A stretch of DNA of 64,000 nucleotides, taken from NCBI GenBank assembly GCA_016929065.1, contig JAFGJO010000043.1, forward strand, positions 1 to 64,000, given 5' to 3'. Position numbers and translations under genes: made by a program. The notes under the pieces are model-generated. The model saw only the letters and a program-made list of their open reading frames with translations, was not told where the DNA came from and searched no databases. This DNA is from Spirochaetales bacterium (lineage in GTDB: Bacteria; Spirochaetota; Spirochaetia; SZUA-6; RPPD01). Below are positions 1-8,878 of this stretch, piece by piece. Position 1 is the stretch's first letter. Each line of letters opens with the position of its first letter.

Positions 1-137
1 ATATAGTACTCACCTTCTTGTAACATTGAAGGCATAGGAAATACAAGCTTTTTTATTTTATTTGCGTTCTAAACCGGACAGCAGTGATTTCTATTATATA
101 ATATAAAAGACCTAAAAACAGCATGGAGAAACAATAT

Positions 138-710
138 TTACACACATCTATCCTGCATGAGCGGATTACTCTTTCGTTCAATCCCCATCAGGGACGGAGG
201 CCCATGGCCCGGGAACACAATGACGTCATCATGGAGCGAAAACAGTTTCTTTTGAATGCTTGAAACAAGTATTTTTTTCGCGTGTTCATGGGGAGTGGTC
301 CCGATAAGCCCCGCGGTAATCGTATCCCCGGTAAACAGATAACGGTCGATAAGATACACCACCGAATCGCGCGAATGGCCCGGGGTCTCGATAACGCTGA
401 ATTTCATGCTTTCAACTTCAATCGTATCACCCTCTTTTACATACGTTACCGGAATTTCAAATATCTTGTCCCGGAAGGCATATATTTCGGCATCATAAAT
501 CCGCATCAGGGTTTTGATGCCATTAATGTGCGAAGAATGTGCATGGGTAACCAGCACGGCCTTGATATAATATTTATTATCTTCGATAAGTTTTAACAGT
601 GCGGTATCAAAAATGCCGGGGTCAATCACCACAGCAGTTTTTGTTTTATCATCGGCAAGAACATAGGAATTGGAAAATCCGACAACAACAAAATGCGGAT
701 AGATGATCAT
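138..710 (-). CDS. MBL-fold metallo-hydrolase (glyoxalase II-like)
   Basis: A 190-residue single-domain metallo-beta-lactamase-fold hydrolase; relatives act on thioesters or similar small substrates in the cytoplasm. Visible metal-site motifs are THAHSSH (H56, H58, H61), the TPGH histidine H112, the TGD aspartate D129 and the PGHG histidine H169. The usual HxHxDH aspartate, which binds the second zinc, is serine here (HAHSSH), so the metal site may be mononuclear or altered. The ATG overlaps the stop of the upstream pentapeptide gene as ATGA, so the two are translationally coupled. The substrate cannot be inferred. Confidence 0.85.
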   Translation of the reverse strand: MIIYPHFVVVGFSNSYVLADDKTKTAVVIDPGIFDTALLKLIEDNKYYIKAVLVTHAHSSHINGIKTLMRIYDAEIYAFRDKIFEIPVTYVKEGDTIEVESMKFSVIETPGHSRDSVVYLIDRYLFTGDTITAGLIGTTPHEHAKKILVSSIQKKLFSLHDDVIVFPGHGPPSLMGIERKSNPLMQDRCV

Positions 711-1306
711 TCTTCAATCCTTTCCTTGTCAAAAAAAGCCTCTTCCGCATTGGAATTCCTGAAACTGACATCATCAAGCTCTCCAAACTCATAATGGACC
801 CGCAGCAAATTGCAATTCTCAAATCCGACATTATCCAGACGTGAGTCAATAAAGCGGGTTGAATACAGATCCGACCCGTTAAAAATGGTATTTTTCATCT
901 CGATACCGTTAAAATTTGATCGAAGGACACTCGAATCGCCAAACCTGCAATCGTGAATAAGTGACCCTGCAAATACTGTCCAGCGGAAACTGGAATCGGC
1001 AAAATTGCATTGCTTGATCCTGCAGGAATCAAAAAAAGAAAGATACATCGAACAATTATTGAAGTTGCAGTTCGAAAAAGAGGAATGACTGAAACTGCAA
1101 TAAGAATATTTCTTTCCCGACAAATCCAGATCCGACAGGGTGATATTGCTGATATGTATTCCGGAGAAGGACGTATTTTGGGCAAGGAATTCCTTTACGT
1201 TCTCGGTATACTGTTCAATATCCCGTACATGGGCCAGACAGGTATCCGCGCCCCAGACTGCACGTTCGTTACAGCCATTACTGCTGCAGATGTGTTGTGA
1301 AAACAT
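707..1306 (-). CDS. Pentapeptide-repeat protein with N-terminal Cys/His cluster
   Basis: 199 residues. From about residue 50 to 185 the chain is a run of pentapeptide repeats of the A(D/N)LXX type (for example CSFSHSSFSNCNFNNCSM), which fold as a right-handed quadrilateral beta-helix. Residues 7-26 hold C-x4-C-x10-C-x2-H, a possible small zinc site. There is no signal peptide, so it is likely cytoplasmic. It is the first gene of a two-gene operon with the MBL-fold hydrolase. A promoter lies immediately before the ATG with no room for a Shine-Dalgarno, so the mRNA is probably leaderless. Function is unknown; pentapeptide proteins act as scaffolds or DNA-mimic inhibitors. Confidence 0.8.
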   Translation of the reverse strand: MFSQHICSSNGCNERAVWGADTCLAHVRDIEQYTENVKEFLAQNTSFSGIHISNITLSDLDLSGKKYSYCSFSHSSFSNCNFNNCSMYLSFFDSCRIKQCNFADSSFRWTVFAGSLIHDCRFGDSSVLRSNFNGIEMKNTIFNGSDLYSTRFIDSRLDNVGFENCNLLRVHYEFGELDDVSFRNSNAEEAFFDKERIEE

Positions 1307-1312
1307 ATCTGA

Positions 1313-1341
1313 ATTCTACTAAAAAAAACGGTCTATAACAA
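1313..1341 (-). promoter_or_regulatory. Sigma-70-type promoter of the pentapeptide-MBL operon
   Basis: On the minus strand, -35 TTGTTA (1336-1341), a 17-nt spacer and -10 TAGAAT (1313-1318). The ATG starts 6 nt beyond the -10 box, so transcription would begin at or next to the start codon. Confidence 0.6.
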
Positions 1342-1361
1342 GTGCCTGTTCCATTTCCCGG

Positions 1362-1390
1362 TTGAAACTCTCAATAAATAACGGTACTAT
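1362..1390 (+). promoter_or_regulatory. Sigma-70-type promoter of the murI operon
   Basis: -35 TTGAAA (1362-1367), a 17-nt spacer and -10 TACTAT (1385-1390). The ATG of the first gene is at 1397, again coincident with the expected transcription start. It is divergent from the promoter at 1313-1341. Confidence 0.55.
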
Positions 1391-1396
1391 ACACGC

Positions 1397-1696
1397 ATGA
1401 ATATCTGTGCGCACTGCAAAAAAGAATTGCCTCCGGAACTGCAAATTGTGAAAAGTTCATCCTGCCCCTTCTGCAGGGCCGATTTAAAGACATGCACCAA
1501 CTGTGTGTTTTACAAGCCGGGGAGCCATTGGGACTGCGCAGAGACAATCAGTGAACCTGTTCGCGAAAAAGACAAGTCGAATTTCTGTGATTTTTTCCGG
1601 TATAACAAAAACCGCAAACCGGAAACCTCTGCTGATGCACATACGACAGTCGATGCACGCGATAATTTTTCAAAATTATTTGGCAATGAAGAATGA
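1397..1696 (+). CDS. Small Cys-rich zinc-ribbon-like protein
   Basis: 99 residues. Paired cysteines are visible as CAHC near the N-terminus, CPFC at about 25 and CTNC at about 34, with further single Cys at about 48 and 65. This is compatible with one or two zinc ribbons or knuckles, followed by a charged tail from about residue 70. No signal peptide. It is the first gene of the murI-rsgA-mutS2 operon: its stop overlaps the murI ATG (ATGA). No Shine-Dalgarno precedes its ATG. Function not recognised. Confidence 0.75.
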   Translation: MNICAHCKKELPPELQIVKSSSCPFCRADLKTCTNCVFYKPGSHWDCAETISEPVREKDKSNFCDFFRYNKNRKPETSADAHTTVDARDNFSKLFGNEE

Positions 1697-2505
1697 ATAC
1701 ACAGCACATCCTTTTTTTTGATTCAGGGGTCGGCGGGCTTCCGTATCTGGCCTCGGCACAGGCAGCTCTCCCCGGTGAACACTTTATTTATGCCGCTGAC
1801 CGGCTTCACTATCCATACGGACAAAAATCGGTTGACGAAATCCGGAAAAATGTACTGGACAGCATGGCAATGATCCTGAACCGGTTTCCGGTGAAAGCAG
1901 CGGTGATTGCATGCAATACAGCATCGGTTGTGGCGCTTGACGCATTACGTGCACAGTTTTCAATTCCCTTTGTCGGCGTCGTGCCGGCAGTAAAGCCCGC
2001 TGCGCAGCTCACCCGCAACAACCGTATCGGGGTTCTGGCAACGCCGCAGACAATTAAAAACGATTACCTGACAGCGCTCATCAATGATTTTGCAAACTCA
2101 TGCGAGGTATTCCGCATTCCTGCTCCCGATTTGCGGGATCTGGTGGAACTCCATTTTTTTACGGCAACACAAACCGAAAAAACACGTATTGTCCGCCTCG
2201 CGGTAAAAGAGATCAAACATGCAGATGTGGATGTTGTTGTCCTGGCCTGTACCCATTTTTTGTTTACCTTTAATGAATTACAGCAGGAACTCGGGGAGGG
2301 AATACACATCATTGATTCCCGTGAAGGGGTGACGAATCAGTTAAAAAGGATTCTTTCGCAGCACAGGCTCCTGCGGCCGGCCGCTGAAAGACGGCTCCAG
2401 GATCCTGCAGCACCGCTCTACCTCACCGGAGATGGAGTTGTGGAAATTCGGTACCGGCATTTCGCGGAAATGTTTCATCTCTCCCCTGTGAAGGTACTCG
2501 CATGA
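1693..2505 (+). CDS. murI: Glutamate racemase
   Basis: Cofactor-independent interconversion of L- and D-glutamate, supplying D-Glu for peptidoglycan in the cytoplasm. The 270-residue length is normal. The two catalytic thiols of the Asp/Glu racemase family are seen in VIACNTAS (C74) and VVLACTHF (C186, with H188), and the N-terminal FFDSGVGGLPYL loop is typical. The gene is coupled at both ends: ATGA overlap with the Cys-rich gene upstream and with rsgA downstream. Confidence 0.96.
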   Translation: MNTQHILFFDSGVGGLPYLASAQAALPGEHFIYAADRLHYPYGQKSVDEIRKNVLDSMAMILNRFPVKAAVIACNTASVVALDALRAQFSIPFVGVVPAVKPAAQLTRNNRIGVLATPQTIKNDYLTALINDFANSCEVFRIPAPDLRDLVELHFFTATQTEKTRIVRLAVKEIKHADVDVVVLACTHFLFTFNELQQELGEGIHIIDSREGVTNQLKRILSQHRLLRPAAERRLQDPAAPLYLTGDGVVEIRYRHFAEMFHLSPVKVLA

Positions 2506-3425
2506 AAGGCCGGGTTCTTTTCGGCATCAATAATATCTACTCGGTAAAAACTGAATCCGGAATATTCGAATGCAGAATAAAAGGGAAAGTCTTTCAGGAA
2601 GAGAACCGGACATACAATCCCATTGCAGTCGGCGACTGGGTAACCATCGATGCCGACCCCAATAATCATTTAAAAGCGATGATCATTGGGCGCGATGAAC
2701 GCAGGACAGTGCTGTCACGCTGGAACCGCAAAAAACAATGCCCGCAAATTCTGGCGAGCAATGTTGAAATTCTTGTCATTGTCACATCAGCTGCGTTCCC
2801 GCCGTTTCGGCCGCGTTTTATTGACCGGATGATCATTTCCGCAGAAGCTGGCCATGTGCACCCTATTATCTGTATGAATAAAATTGACCTTGGGGTGGAA
2901 GCAGAAGTGATGCAGCGCCTTCGTGAATACGAAACAGTCGGATATGAAGTATTTCATGTTTCCGCAAAATCCGGCGAGGGGCTCGAAGCACTTCGGCAGA
3001 TGCTGAAAAGCAAGACCACCGTTTTTGCAGGACAGTCCGGAGTTGGAAAATCCTCGATCCTGAATGCCTTGGTACCGGATTTGGGGCTGCGGGTCGGTGA
3101 TATTTCGCTTAAAAATGACCGCGGTGCTCACACGACCAATTTTGCCACCATGATTGAAATACCCGATCAATTTACCCTTGTTGATACTCCCGGGATACGG
3201 GAACTTGATCTTGACGGGATCGCCTCTGCGGATATCCGGTTTTATTTTCCTGAATTCAAAAACTTGCAGCAAAAATGCAACTTCCCTTCCTGTGTTCATA
3301 TTGATGAACCCAAATGCGCGGTAAAGGCTGCGGTCGAAGACGGTGATATCTACACGAACAGATATGACAGTTACTGCAGGGTCTACGCAGATGTCCGGGA
3401 ACGGGAGAAAAAAACATATGAATAA
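2502..3425 (+). CDS. rsgA: Ribosome small-subunit GTPase RsgA
   Basis: Circularly permuted GTPase acting late in 30S maturation. The order of motifs shows the permutation: G4 NKID (126-129) comes before G1 GQSGVGKSS (177-185) and G3 DTPG (228-231). An OB-fold occupies about 1-70, and the C-terminal zinc site is C259-x4-C264-x-H266-x5-C272. Length 307, usual for the family. The start overlaps the murI stop (ATGA), and the mutS2 ATG lies inside its last codons. Confidence 0.96.
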   Translation: MKGRVLFGINNIYSVKTESGIFECRIKGKVFQEENRTYNPIAVGDWVTIDADPNNHLKAMIIGRDERRTVLSRWNRKKQCPQILASNVEILVIVTSAAFPPFRPRFIDRMIISAEAGHVHPIICMNKIDLGVEAEVMQRLREYETVGYEVFHVSAKSGEGLEALRQMLKSKTTVFAGQSGVGKSSILNALVPDLGLRVGDISLKNDRGAHTTNFATMIEIPDQFTLVDTPGIRELDLDGIASADIRFYFPEFKNLQQKCNFPSCVHIDEPKCAVKAAVEDGDIYTNRYDSYCRVYADVREREKKTYE

Positions 3426-5769
3426 GCATACTCTCTCTTTATTGTCATTTCAGGCTGTCATCGACGAACTCAAGGGATATACCGCCGGCGAGGAGGCAAA
3501 AAAGCTTCTTGATGAACTGGTGTTTCATACTGAAAAAGATCAGGCTGATGCAGACCTGTCTTGCACCACAGCAGTTCGAAAAATGATGGACGCATCGATG
3601 GTGCTGCCCGCTTTTGATTTGCCTGAAATCGCACCTGCCCTCAAACTCCTCCCCAAGCAAGGGACAGTACTCGATGCACACGATTTTGGCGGCCTGCTGC
3701 GCACTCTTTTGTGCTGCACATCCGTAAAGCGTTTTTTGTCCCAGGATGACACACCAGACGTACTGAGAGCAATGGCAGACAAATTACCACTCCCGAAAAC
3801 TCTCTCAAAAGACATTGGGGCGCTCGTTGACAGGGACGGGGAAATCCAGTATTCAAAGATTCCCTCTCTTGCAAAGCTCCAGCAGCTGGTAAAAAAGGCC
3901 CGTTCGTCAATCGAAAAACGGGCATCGGCATATATCAACAACCCGGATTTCAGTGAATATTTCCAGACGGATGTTGCCACACTCAAAGATGGGAGAACCG
4001 TACTTCCATTGAAGGCGCAATACAAGGGACGCATCAAGGGAATTATTCATGAGGTGTCTTCGACAGGCCAGACCCTGTTTCTTGAACCCGCTGATATTGT
4101 GGACATGAATAATGACCTGGTGGTACAGGAAAACGCACTGCGGGGCGAAATCCACCGGCTGCTGCGGGAACTCACCGAGTCCACCCGGCAATACTGCCAT
4201 GAACTGGCCCTGATAAACACACAGATGGCCGAGATTGATGTTGTCTTCAGTAAGGCGAAATATTCAAGGGTGCACAAATGTCAGCCTGCCCTCTCCAGTA
4301 AAACTGATGTCGTATTAAAAAATGCCCGGCATCCCCTTTTGGGAAGGGATGCAGTCCCGCTGAATTATTCGCTTGACAGCGCAACATCGATTCTGCTGGT
4401 CACCGGGCCCAACACCGGTGGAAAAACTGTAACCGTAAAGACCCTGGGCATTCTGGCAGCGATGAACCAGTTCGGAATGGAGATTCCGGCAGACGAGGGC
4501 ACCACGCTTCCTCTTTTCGATGATATTTTCGCTGATATCGGCGATGAACAATCGATCGAACAGTCGCTGTCAACCTTTCAGGCCCATATGAAAAATATCG
4601 CGTTTATCTGTACGCATGCAGGGCCGCTTTCCCTGGTACTGCTCGATGAGCTGGGGGCAGGGACCGACCCCGAGGAAGGGACCGCAATCGCTATGGCACT
4701 CCTGGACCATTTTCTTTCAAAAAAAACAAAGGTACTTGCGACCACGCACCACGGCATTCTGAAAAATTACGGGTACATGAAAACCGGTGTCATGAACGCC
4801 TCCATGGAATTTGATGCCGAAAAACTTGCTCCCACATACAAAGTCATCATGGGAATTCCCGGTGAAAGCCATGCGCTTACCATTGCAGGCCGGACCGGTG
4901 TTCCCGACGGTATTATTTCAGCTGCACGGGATTATTTGACAGAAGAACGTACCGATATCAGCCGCCTGATCGACGAGCTCTCGCGCGAAAAACGCAAACT
5001 CCTGGAGCAGGAACAGCAGCAACGGGAAAAGGAACTGGCCACACGGGAAATCTTTCGCGATATTTCCTTGAAAGAGATACTGCTTCGGCAACGGGAACGG
5101 GAACTGCGTGAACATGGCCTTGCCGATATTTCGACGTTTCTTAAAGACAGCCGGAAAACCCTGGAACGGATAATAAAAGAAATCCGAGAAGGGGCAAAAC
5201 AGGAGGCAATTGATGAAGGCAGAAAGCTCCTTGGGATGATCGAGGCAAAAGCTGAAAAAGAGACGCAGCGTATTGCAGAGCTTGAAGACATTTCACAGGA
5301 TAAAGAGGATACACAAATCCGCGAGGGATGTCATGTACGTGTACACAGCACAGGCCAGGAAGGAACAGTGATCCGAAAAACCCGGAACAATCAATTTATC
5401 ATCGGGACCGGCAGTATGAAAGTCACCCTCTCTGAAAAAGATTTTTCAATACTACCCCATAAAACAAAAGACAAGAATATAACTGTTGAGATTGTCACTC
5501 CGCATTCCGGAAGCATGGCACCTGCGGCATTTGAACTGAATGTCATGGGGTTTCGCCTGGCTGATGCAATGCGTGCGCTGGAAAAACAGATGGACGCAGT
5601 ACTTGTTCAGGGAATTGCCGAGTTTACCATCCTGCACGGCAAGGGAACCGGCACCCTGCAGCATGCAATTCATGAATATCTTGCCCAATTACCGTTCGTT
5701 GAAACATTTCATTTTGCCCGACCCGAATTCGGCGGCTCGGGCAAAACTGTTGTTATTTTAAGAAAATAA
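3418..5769 (+). CDS. mutS2: Endonuclease MutS2 with C-terminal Smr domain
   Basis: 783 residues from the ATG at 3418, chosen because GGGAGAAAA lies just upstream and because the family begins near MNKHTLSLL; an in-frame upstream ATG at 3343 would overlap rsgA by 83 nt. Walker A TGPNTGGKT is near residue 329, the MutS ABC signature and Walker B (LVLLDELGAGTDPEEG) follow, then a Lys/Glu/Arg-rich coiled coil around 510-620. A Smr nuclease domain with LHGKGTG lies near 738. MutS2 suppresses recombination or rescues collided ribosomes in other bacteria. There is no mismatch-recognition domain. Overlaps rsgA by 8 nt. Confidence 0.95.
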   Translation: MNKHTLSLLSFQAVIDELKGYTAGEEAKKLLDELVFHTEKDQADADLSCTTAVRKMMDASMVLPAFDLPEIAPALKLLPKQGTVLDAHDFGGLLRTLLCCTSVKRFLSQDDTPDVLRAMADKLPLPKTLSKDIGALVDRDGEIQYSKIPSLAKLQQLVKKARSSIEKRASAYINNPDFSEYFQTDVATLKDGRTVLPLKAQYKGRIKGIIHEVSSTGQTLFLEPADIVDMNNDLVVQENALRGEIHRLLRELTESTRQYCHELALINTQMAEIDVVFSKAKYSRVHKCQPALSSKTDVVLKNARHPLLGRDAVPLNYSLDSATSILLVTGPNTGGKTVTVKTLGILAAMNQFGMEIPADEGTTLPLFDDIFADIGDEQSIEQSLSTFQAHMKNIAFICTHAGPLSLVLLDELGAGTDPEEGTAIAMALLDHFLSKKTKVLATTHHGILKNYGYMKTGVMNASMEFDAEKLAPTYKVIMGIPGESHALTIAGRTGVPDGIISAARDYLTEERTDISRLIDELSREKRKLLEQEQQQREKELATREIFRDISLKEILLRQRERELREHGLADISTFLKDSRKTLERIIKEIREGAKQEAIDEGRKLLGMIEAKAEKETQRIAELEDISQDKEDTQIREGCHVRVHSTGQEGTVIRKTRNNQFIIGTGSMKVTLSEKDFSILPHKTKDKNITVEIVTPHSGSMAPAAFELNVMGFRLADAMRALEKQMDAVLVQGIAEFTILHGKGTGTLQHAIHEYLAQLPFVETFHFARPEFGGSGKTVVILRK

Positions 5770-5866
5770 TTTTTCACAGTTTTTATTGTCATCTCACATT
5801 AAATATTAGTAATTTAATATATTATAATTTATATATATTTATAACTAAATAGTTGAAGGAGATAAA

Positions 5867-6721
5867 ATGAAAACACATCTTTTTATTTCAGCATTTCTTT
5901 TTTTGAGTATTTTTTTCATTCGCCCATTATTTTCAATGGGAACAAGCCCCTCCGGCCCTACCCCGCTCCCCCCCGATGAGGCAAATGCCCTGAAGCAGCT
6001 CGAAACGTCCCCCCGTCATGGTGAATGGGTCACCGTGAAAGCAGGCAACGGAGATATGGTTGATACATGGGTTGTATATCCTGAAAGAAAAGACAAGGCA
6101 CCTGTGGTAATAGTAATTCATGAGATCTACGGCCTTACCGATTGGGCGCGCAGTGTTGCAGACCGGTTTGCCGCAGCAGGATTTATAGCACTTGCTCCGG
6201 ATTTTTTATCCGGGAAAGGACCTGGCGGGAAAGGCTCCAGCAGCATATCATCCGACCAGGTAAGGGACCTTATACGGAGTCTGGATCCGTATGAGATCAA
6301 CAACCGCCTCGATGCTGTTGCGCAATACGGCACCTCACTTGCGGCAGCAACCGGCAAATTTGGTGTGGTTGGATTTTGCTGGGGAGGCGGAATAAGTTTT
6401 TCCTACGCGACACATAACTCTTCCACTCTTGGTGCTGCTGTTGTCTATTACGGAACGTCACCGGAAACGAGTTTGCTTTCAAACATTTCCGCTCCGGTAC
6501 TCGGGTTGTACGGCGGGGATGATGCCCGCGTGAACGCGACCATTCCTGAAGCGGAAAAAGAATTGATGCGTCTGAACAAACGCTTTGAAAAGGAACTGTA
6601 TGACGGGGCCGGCCATGCATTTCTTCGGCAGCTTGACGGCCGTGAAGGAGCAAATTTAAAGGCAGCCGAACAGGCCTGGCCAAGAACAATATTTTTTTTA
6701 ATGCATACAATCGGAAAATAA
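5867..6721 (+). CDS. Exported dienelactone hydrolase-family protein
   Basis: 284 residues. An N-terminal hydrophobic stretch (about 4-24) after MKT looks like a signal peptide, so the enzyme is probably periplasmic or envelope-bound. The alpha/beta hydrolase has the DLH nucleophile elbow GFCWGGG with a cysteine nucleophile, the acid in YGGDDARV and the histidine in YDGAGHAF, a complete Cys-Asp-His triad. A strong Shine-Dalgarno (GAAGGAG) precedes the ATG. The upstream 100 nt are very AT-rich with a TATAAT at 5823-5828 but no clear -35. It converges on another alpha/beta hydrolase. Substrate unknown. Confidence 0.88.
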   Translation: MKTHLFISAFLFLSIFFIRPLFSMGTSPSGPTPLPPDEANALKQLETSPRHGEWVTVKAGNGDMVDTWVVYPERKDKAPVVIVIHEIYGLTDWARSVADRFAAAGFIALAPDFLSGKGPGGKGSSSISSDQVRDLIRSLDPYEINNRLDAVAQYGTSLAAATGKFGVVGFCWGGGISFSYATHNSSTLGAAVVYYGTSPETSLLSNISAPVLGLYGGDDARVNATIPEAEKELMRLNKRFEKELYDGAGHAFLRQLDGREGANLKAAEQAWPRTIFFLMHTIGK

Positions 6722-6750
6722 TTTTTTTCCGTTGTACATATTCCTCCAAA

Positions 6751-6789
6751 AAAGCTCCCCGAAGGCATTTGCCGGACGGGAGTTTTTTT
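6751..6789. terminator. Bidirectional intrinsic terminator between two hydrolase genes
   Basis: An interrupted stem pairs CTCCCCG/GGC on the left with GCC/CGGGAG on the right. It is flanked by an A-run on the left and a T-run (6783-6789) on the right, so it can end transcription from both convergent genes. The T-run reaches the stop of the minus-strand hydrolase. Confidence 0.75.
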
Positions 6790-7609
6790 AAAATTCCTGC
6801 TTTTTCAGCCATTGTTCACACAAGACAGGCCATTGCCTCACTTCCTCCGGCGCTTCCGGTTTTAATCCCAAACCATGGCCGCCTTTTTCAAACAAATGCA
6901 TCTCATAAGATACTGAGTGTTTTTTCAGGGCATCGGCAAATAAAATACTGTGCTGCACGCTTACCGAAGCGTCTTCTCGTGTGTGCCATAGAAATACAGG
7001 CGGCATATGCTCATTGACCCTGTGTTCACCGGAAAGTTTTTTCAACAACGATGTTTTTGGATTTTCACCGCACAAATTGTCAATAACCCCTTGATGAGGT
7101 TCATGAAGAAATGAAATAACCGGGTAACAGAGAACTGTACAGGACGGCCGGGCAGAAACTTTCCTGACCGGATCATTTTCATGCAAGGCAGGATATTCAT
7201 CGAGTGTTGAAACAAGCATTGCAAGATGACCGCCGGCGGAAAATCCCAGGATACCGATTCTGTCTGGATCGATACGGAATTCAGAAGCATGATACCGTAT
7301 ATACTGCATGGCGCGGAGTGCATCAACAAGCGGAGCAGGATATTTGTACGGAGCATGCCGGTAATGCAGGACGAAGGCGCTGATCCCGATTGAATTCAGC
7401 CATTCAGCAACCGGCGCGCCTTCATGCTCCGCGAGATGATCATATCCGCCTCCGGGGAGGACCAAAAAAGCCGGGGAGATCCTGTCTGTGCCAAGAAGAA
7501 ACTCTTCTACATACGGGAGTGGACCTTCTGTTTTTGAGGGACCCTCATCGTGCATATATTCCTGCAGAGTAATTTTTTTACTATCCCTGTCCCAGAATTT
7601 TATTTTCAT
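6788..7609 (-). CDS. Alpha/beta hydrolase, BD-FAE/acetyl-esterase type
   Basis: 273 residues from the ATG at 7609; longer in-frame starts would run into the upstream beta-barrel gene. The oxyanion-loop motif LPGGGY (in place of HGGG), the nucleophile elbow GFSAGGH and late acid and histidine (REDAS; KGGHGLG) define a Ser-Asp-His esterase. No signal peptide, so cytoplasmic. It starts 10 nt after the stop of the predicted outer-membrane protein, hence the same transcript. Likely substrates are acyl or acetyl sugar esters, by family only. Confidence 0.88.
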   Translation of the reverse strand: MKIKFWDRDSKKITLQEYMHDEGPSKTEGPLPYVEEFLLGTDRISPAFLVLPGGGYDHLAEHEGAPVAEWLNSIGISAFVLHYRHAPYKYPAPLVDALRAMQYIRYHASEFRIDPDRIGILGFSAGGHLAMLVSTLDEYPALHENDPVRKVSARPSCTVLCYPVISFLHEPHQGVIDNLCGENPKTSLLKKLSGEHRVNEHMPPVFLWHTREDASVSVQHSILFADALKKHSVSYEMHLFEKGGHGLGLKPEAPEEVRQWPVLCEQWLKKQEF

Positions 7610-7619
7610 TTTTCCGCTT

Positions 7620-8630
7620 TTAAAATAATCGGATTGTCCCGGAAAACGAGAATCCAAAGGTGAGCTCACTCGCCCCGCCGTTAATCCCATATGAGGGGAT
7701 AAATGAATCTGATCCAATCGGCCCGTCAAAGCTGATGCCCTGCAAGCTCGGAGCATAATTGATTATACCGTTTACACTCAATAAAACACTGTCCAACAAA
7801 TCCACTTGCAGAGCAGCTGAGCCGGATGTCCGGAATCCGAACTGAGGATAATCATGAAATTCTTCATTATTGGTAATATGCCGGTCTCTTCCAAACACAA
7901 AAGACATAAACGGGCTTGCAGTGACACAAAGACGGATACTCAGAATATCTGTCAGCGCAGCCATGAACTCTCCGCCAAGATATGCAATAAACCAGTTTTG
8001 TTCATAGGTGATCACTGTCATTTCAGGATAGGTCCCGCTGGGAGGGGAGACCCCGTCATAATCAAGAAAAGACCCGTTCTTTCCGGAAAATGAAAACCTT
8101 CGATAGGTAAATCCAAGACTCAGGCTGAGAATCATCCCCACTTCTTCGATGACACCATACCCGGCATTGATGTCCGCGAACACAGTATGTTCAATAAAGT
8201 TGTCGTGAGTGGATATCCTTCCCAATTCACCGTTAAACGGCGGATTTTCATTGGGCAAATCCCAGTCTCTGTCCTCCATGTATCCTGACCTCATCGGGAA
8301 CCCGAACCACGCTCCGAATCCCATGTACCAGCGCGGCGCAATGCGCATTGAAGCGGTCAATCCCGCGTAAACAGACGGCATAATATCCCAGTCAAGCCGG
8401 CTCAGCATATAGTTTATATTCCCGTCGTTGTAATTATCATAATAAACATATTCCTGCATTTCCCCGAATAACATTCCGGTATCAACAGTCAAATCAAACA
8501 GAAAACTGTTGTCGTTTTCCGGATTACGGTGATCCAGTGCTTTCAGCGGAATCCCGGGAGCATGCTGCGCAAAACACAGGGAAATCGAAATAAATAAAGT
8601 TGTAATTAATAAAAGCAGCTGTTTGTTCAC
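7620..8630 (-). CDS. Predicted outer-membrane beta-barrel protein
   Basis: 336 residues with a clear signal peptide (about 1-21, cleavage after CFA-Q). The rest alternates short amphipathic strands rich in Tyr, Gly and Phe, and the chain ends in a strand finishing with Phe (GTIRLF), the usual barrel-insertion signature. The start is GTG; an in-frame stop lies 15 nt upstream, so this is the only plausible start. No good Shine-Dalgarno is seen. First gene of a two-gene unit with the esterase. No family name recognised. Confidence 0.75.
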   Translation of the reverse strand: MNKQLLLLITTLFISISLCFAQHAPGIPLKALDHRNPENDNSFLFDLTVDTGMLFGEMQEYVYYDNYNDGNINYMLSRLDWDIMPSVYAGLTASMRIAPRWYMGFGAWFGFPMRSGYMEDRDWDLPNENPPFNGELGRISTHDNFIEHTVFADINAGYGVIEEVGMILSLSLGFTYRRFSFSGKNGSFLDYDGVSPPSGTYPEMTVITYEQNWFIAYLGGEFMAALTDILSIRLCVTASPFMSFVFGRDRHITNNEEFHDYPQFGFRTSGSAALQVDLLDSVLLSVNGIINYAPSLQGISFDGPIGSDSFIPSYGINGGASELTFGFSFSGTIRLF

Positions 8631-8716
8631 TGAAACAAATCTACATCAGATTTTTTATTTTTTAAAGCGAATTCCTGTTTTTTTTTGGCATGAAAGCAGG
8701 AGGAGAAGAATTTATA

Positions 8717-8878
8717 ATGAAGCATGAAATAAGGAAGTCGGAAAAAGAATTATCGGAAAGCGATATCTCCTTCGTCTTCAATTTCATTTCTTCATGTTCC
8801 ACAACTCATTTTTTTTTTGTGTTTTTGTGGTTTTTTTTTATTTCTCAATTTCAATTAATATGGTACAACAAAACATGA
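8717..8878 (+). CDS. 53-residue leader ORF coupled to the oxidoreductase
   Basis: A short ORF with a strong Shine-Dalgarno (GCAGGAGGA, 8696-8704) and an ATG at 8717. It has a charged N-terminal half (KSEKELSESD) and an aromatic hydrophobic segment from about residue 28 to 48, which could be a single membrane helix. Its TGA overlaps the ATG of the downstream oxidoreductase (ATGA at 8875-8878), the same coupling used by genuine gene pairs in this window. It could be a tiny membrane protein or a leader ORF that controls translation of the next gene. No homologue recognised. Confidence 0.5.
   Translation: MKHEIRKSEKELSESDISFVFNFISSCSTTHFFFVFLWFFFISQFQLIWYNKT

Noticed and set aside
4932-5291. 119-residue Ser/Arg-rich ORF antisense to mutS2
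   Set aside because: It is the complement of a Lys/Glu-rich coiled coil and has no Shine-Dalgarno or motif.
8794-8875. Longer oxidoreductase reading frame from 8794
   Set aside because: It adds a Phe-rich extension unlike the family, and the ATG at 8875 overlaps the leader ORF stop.
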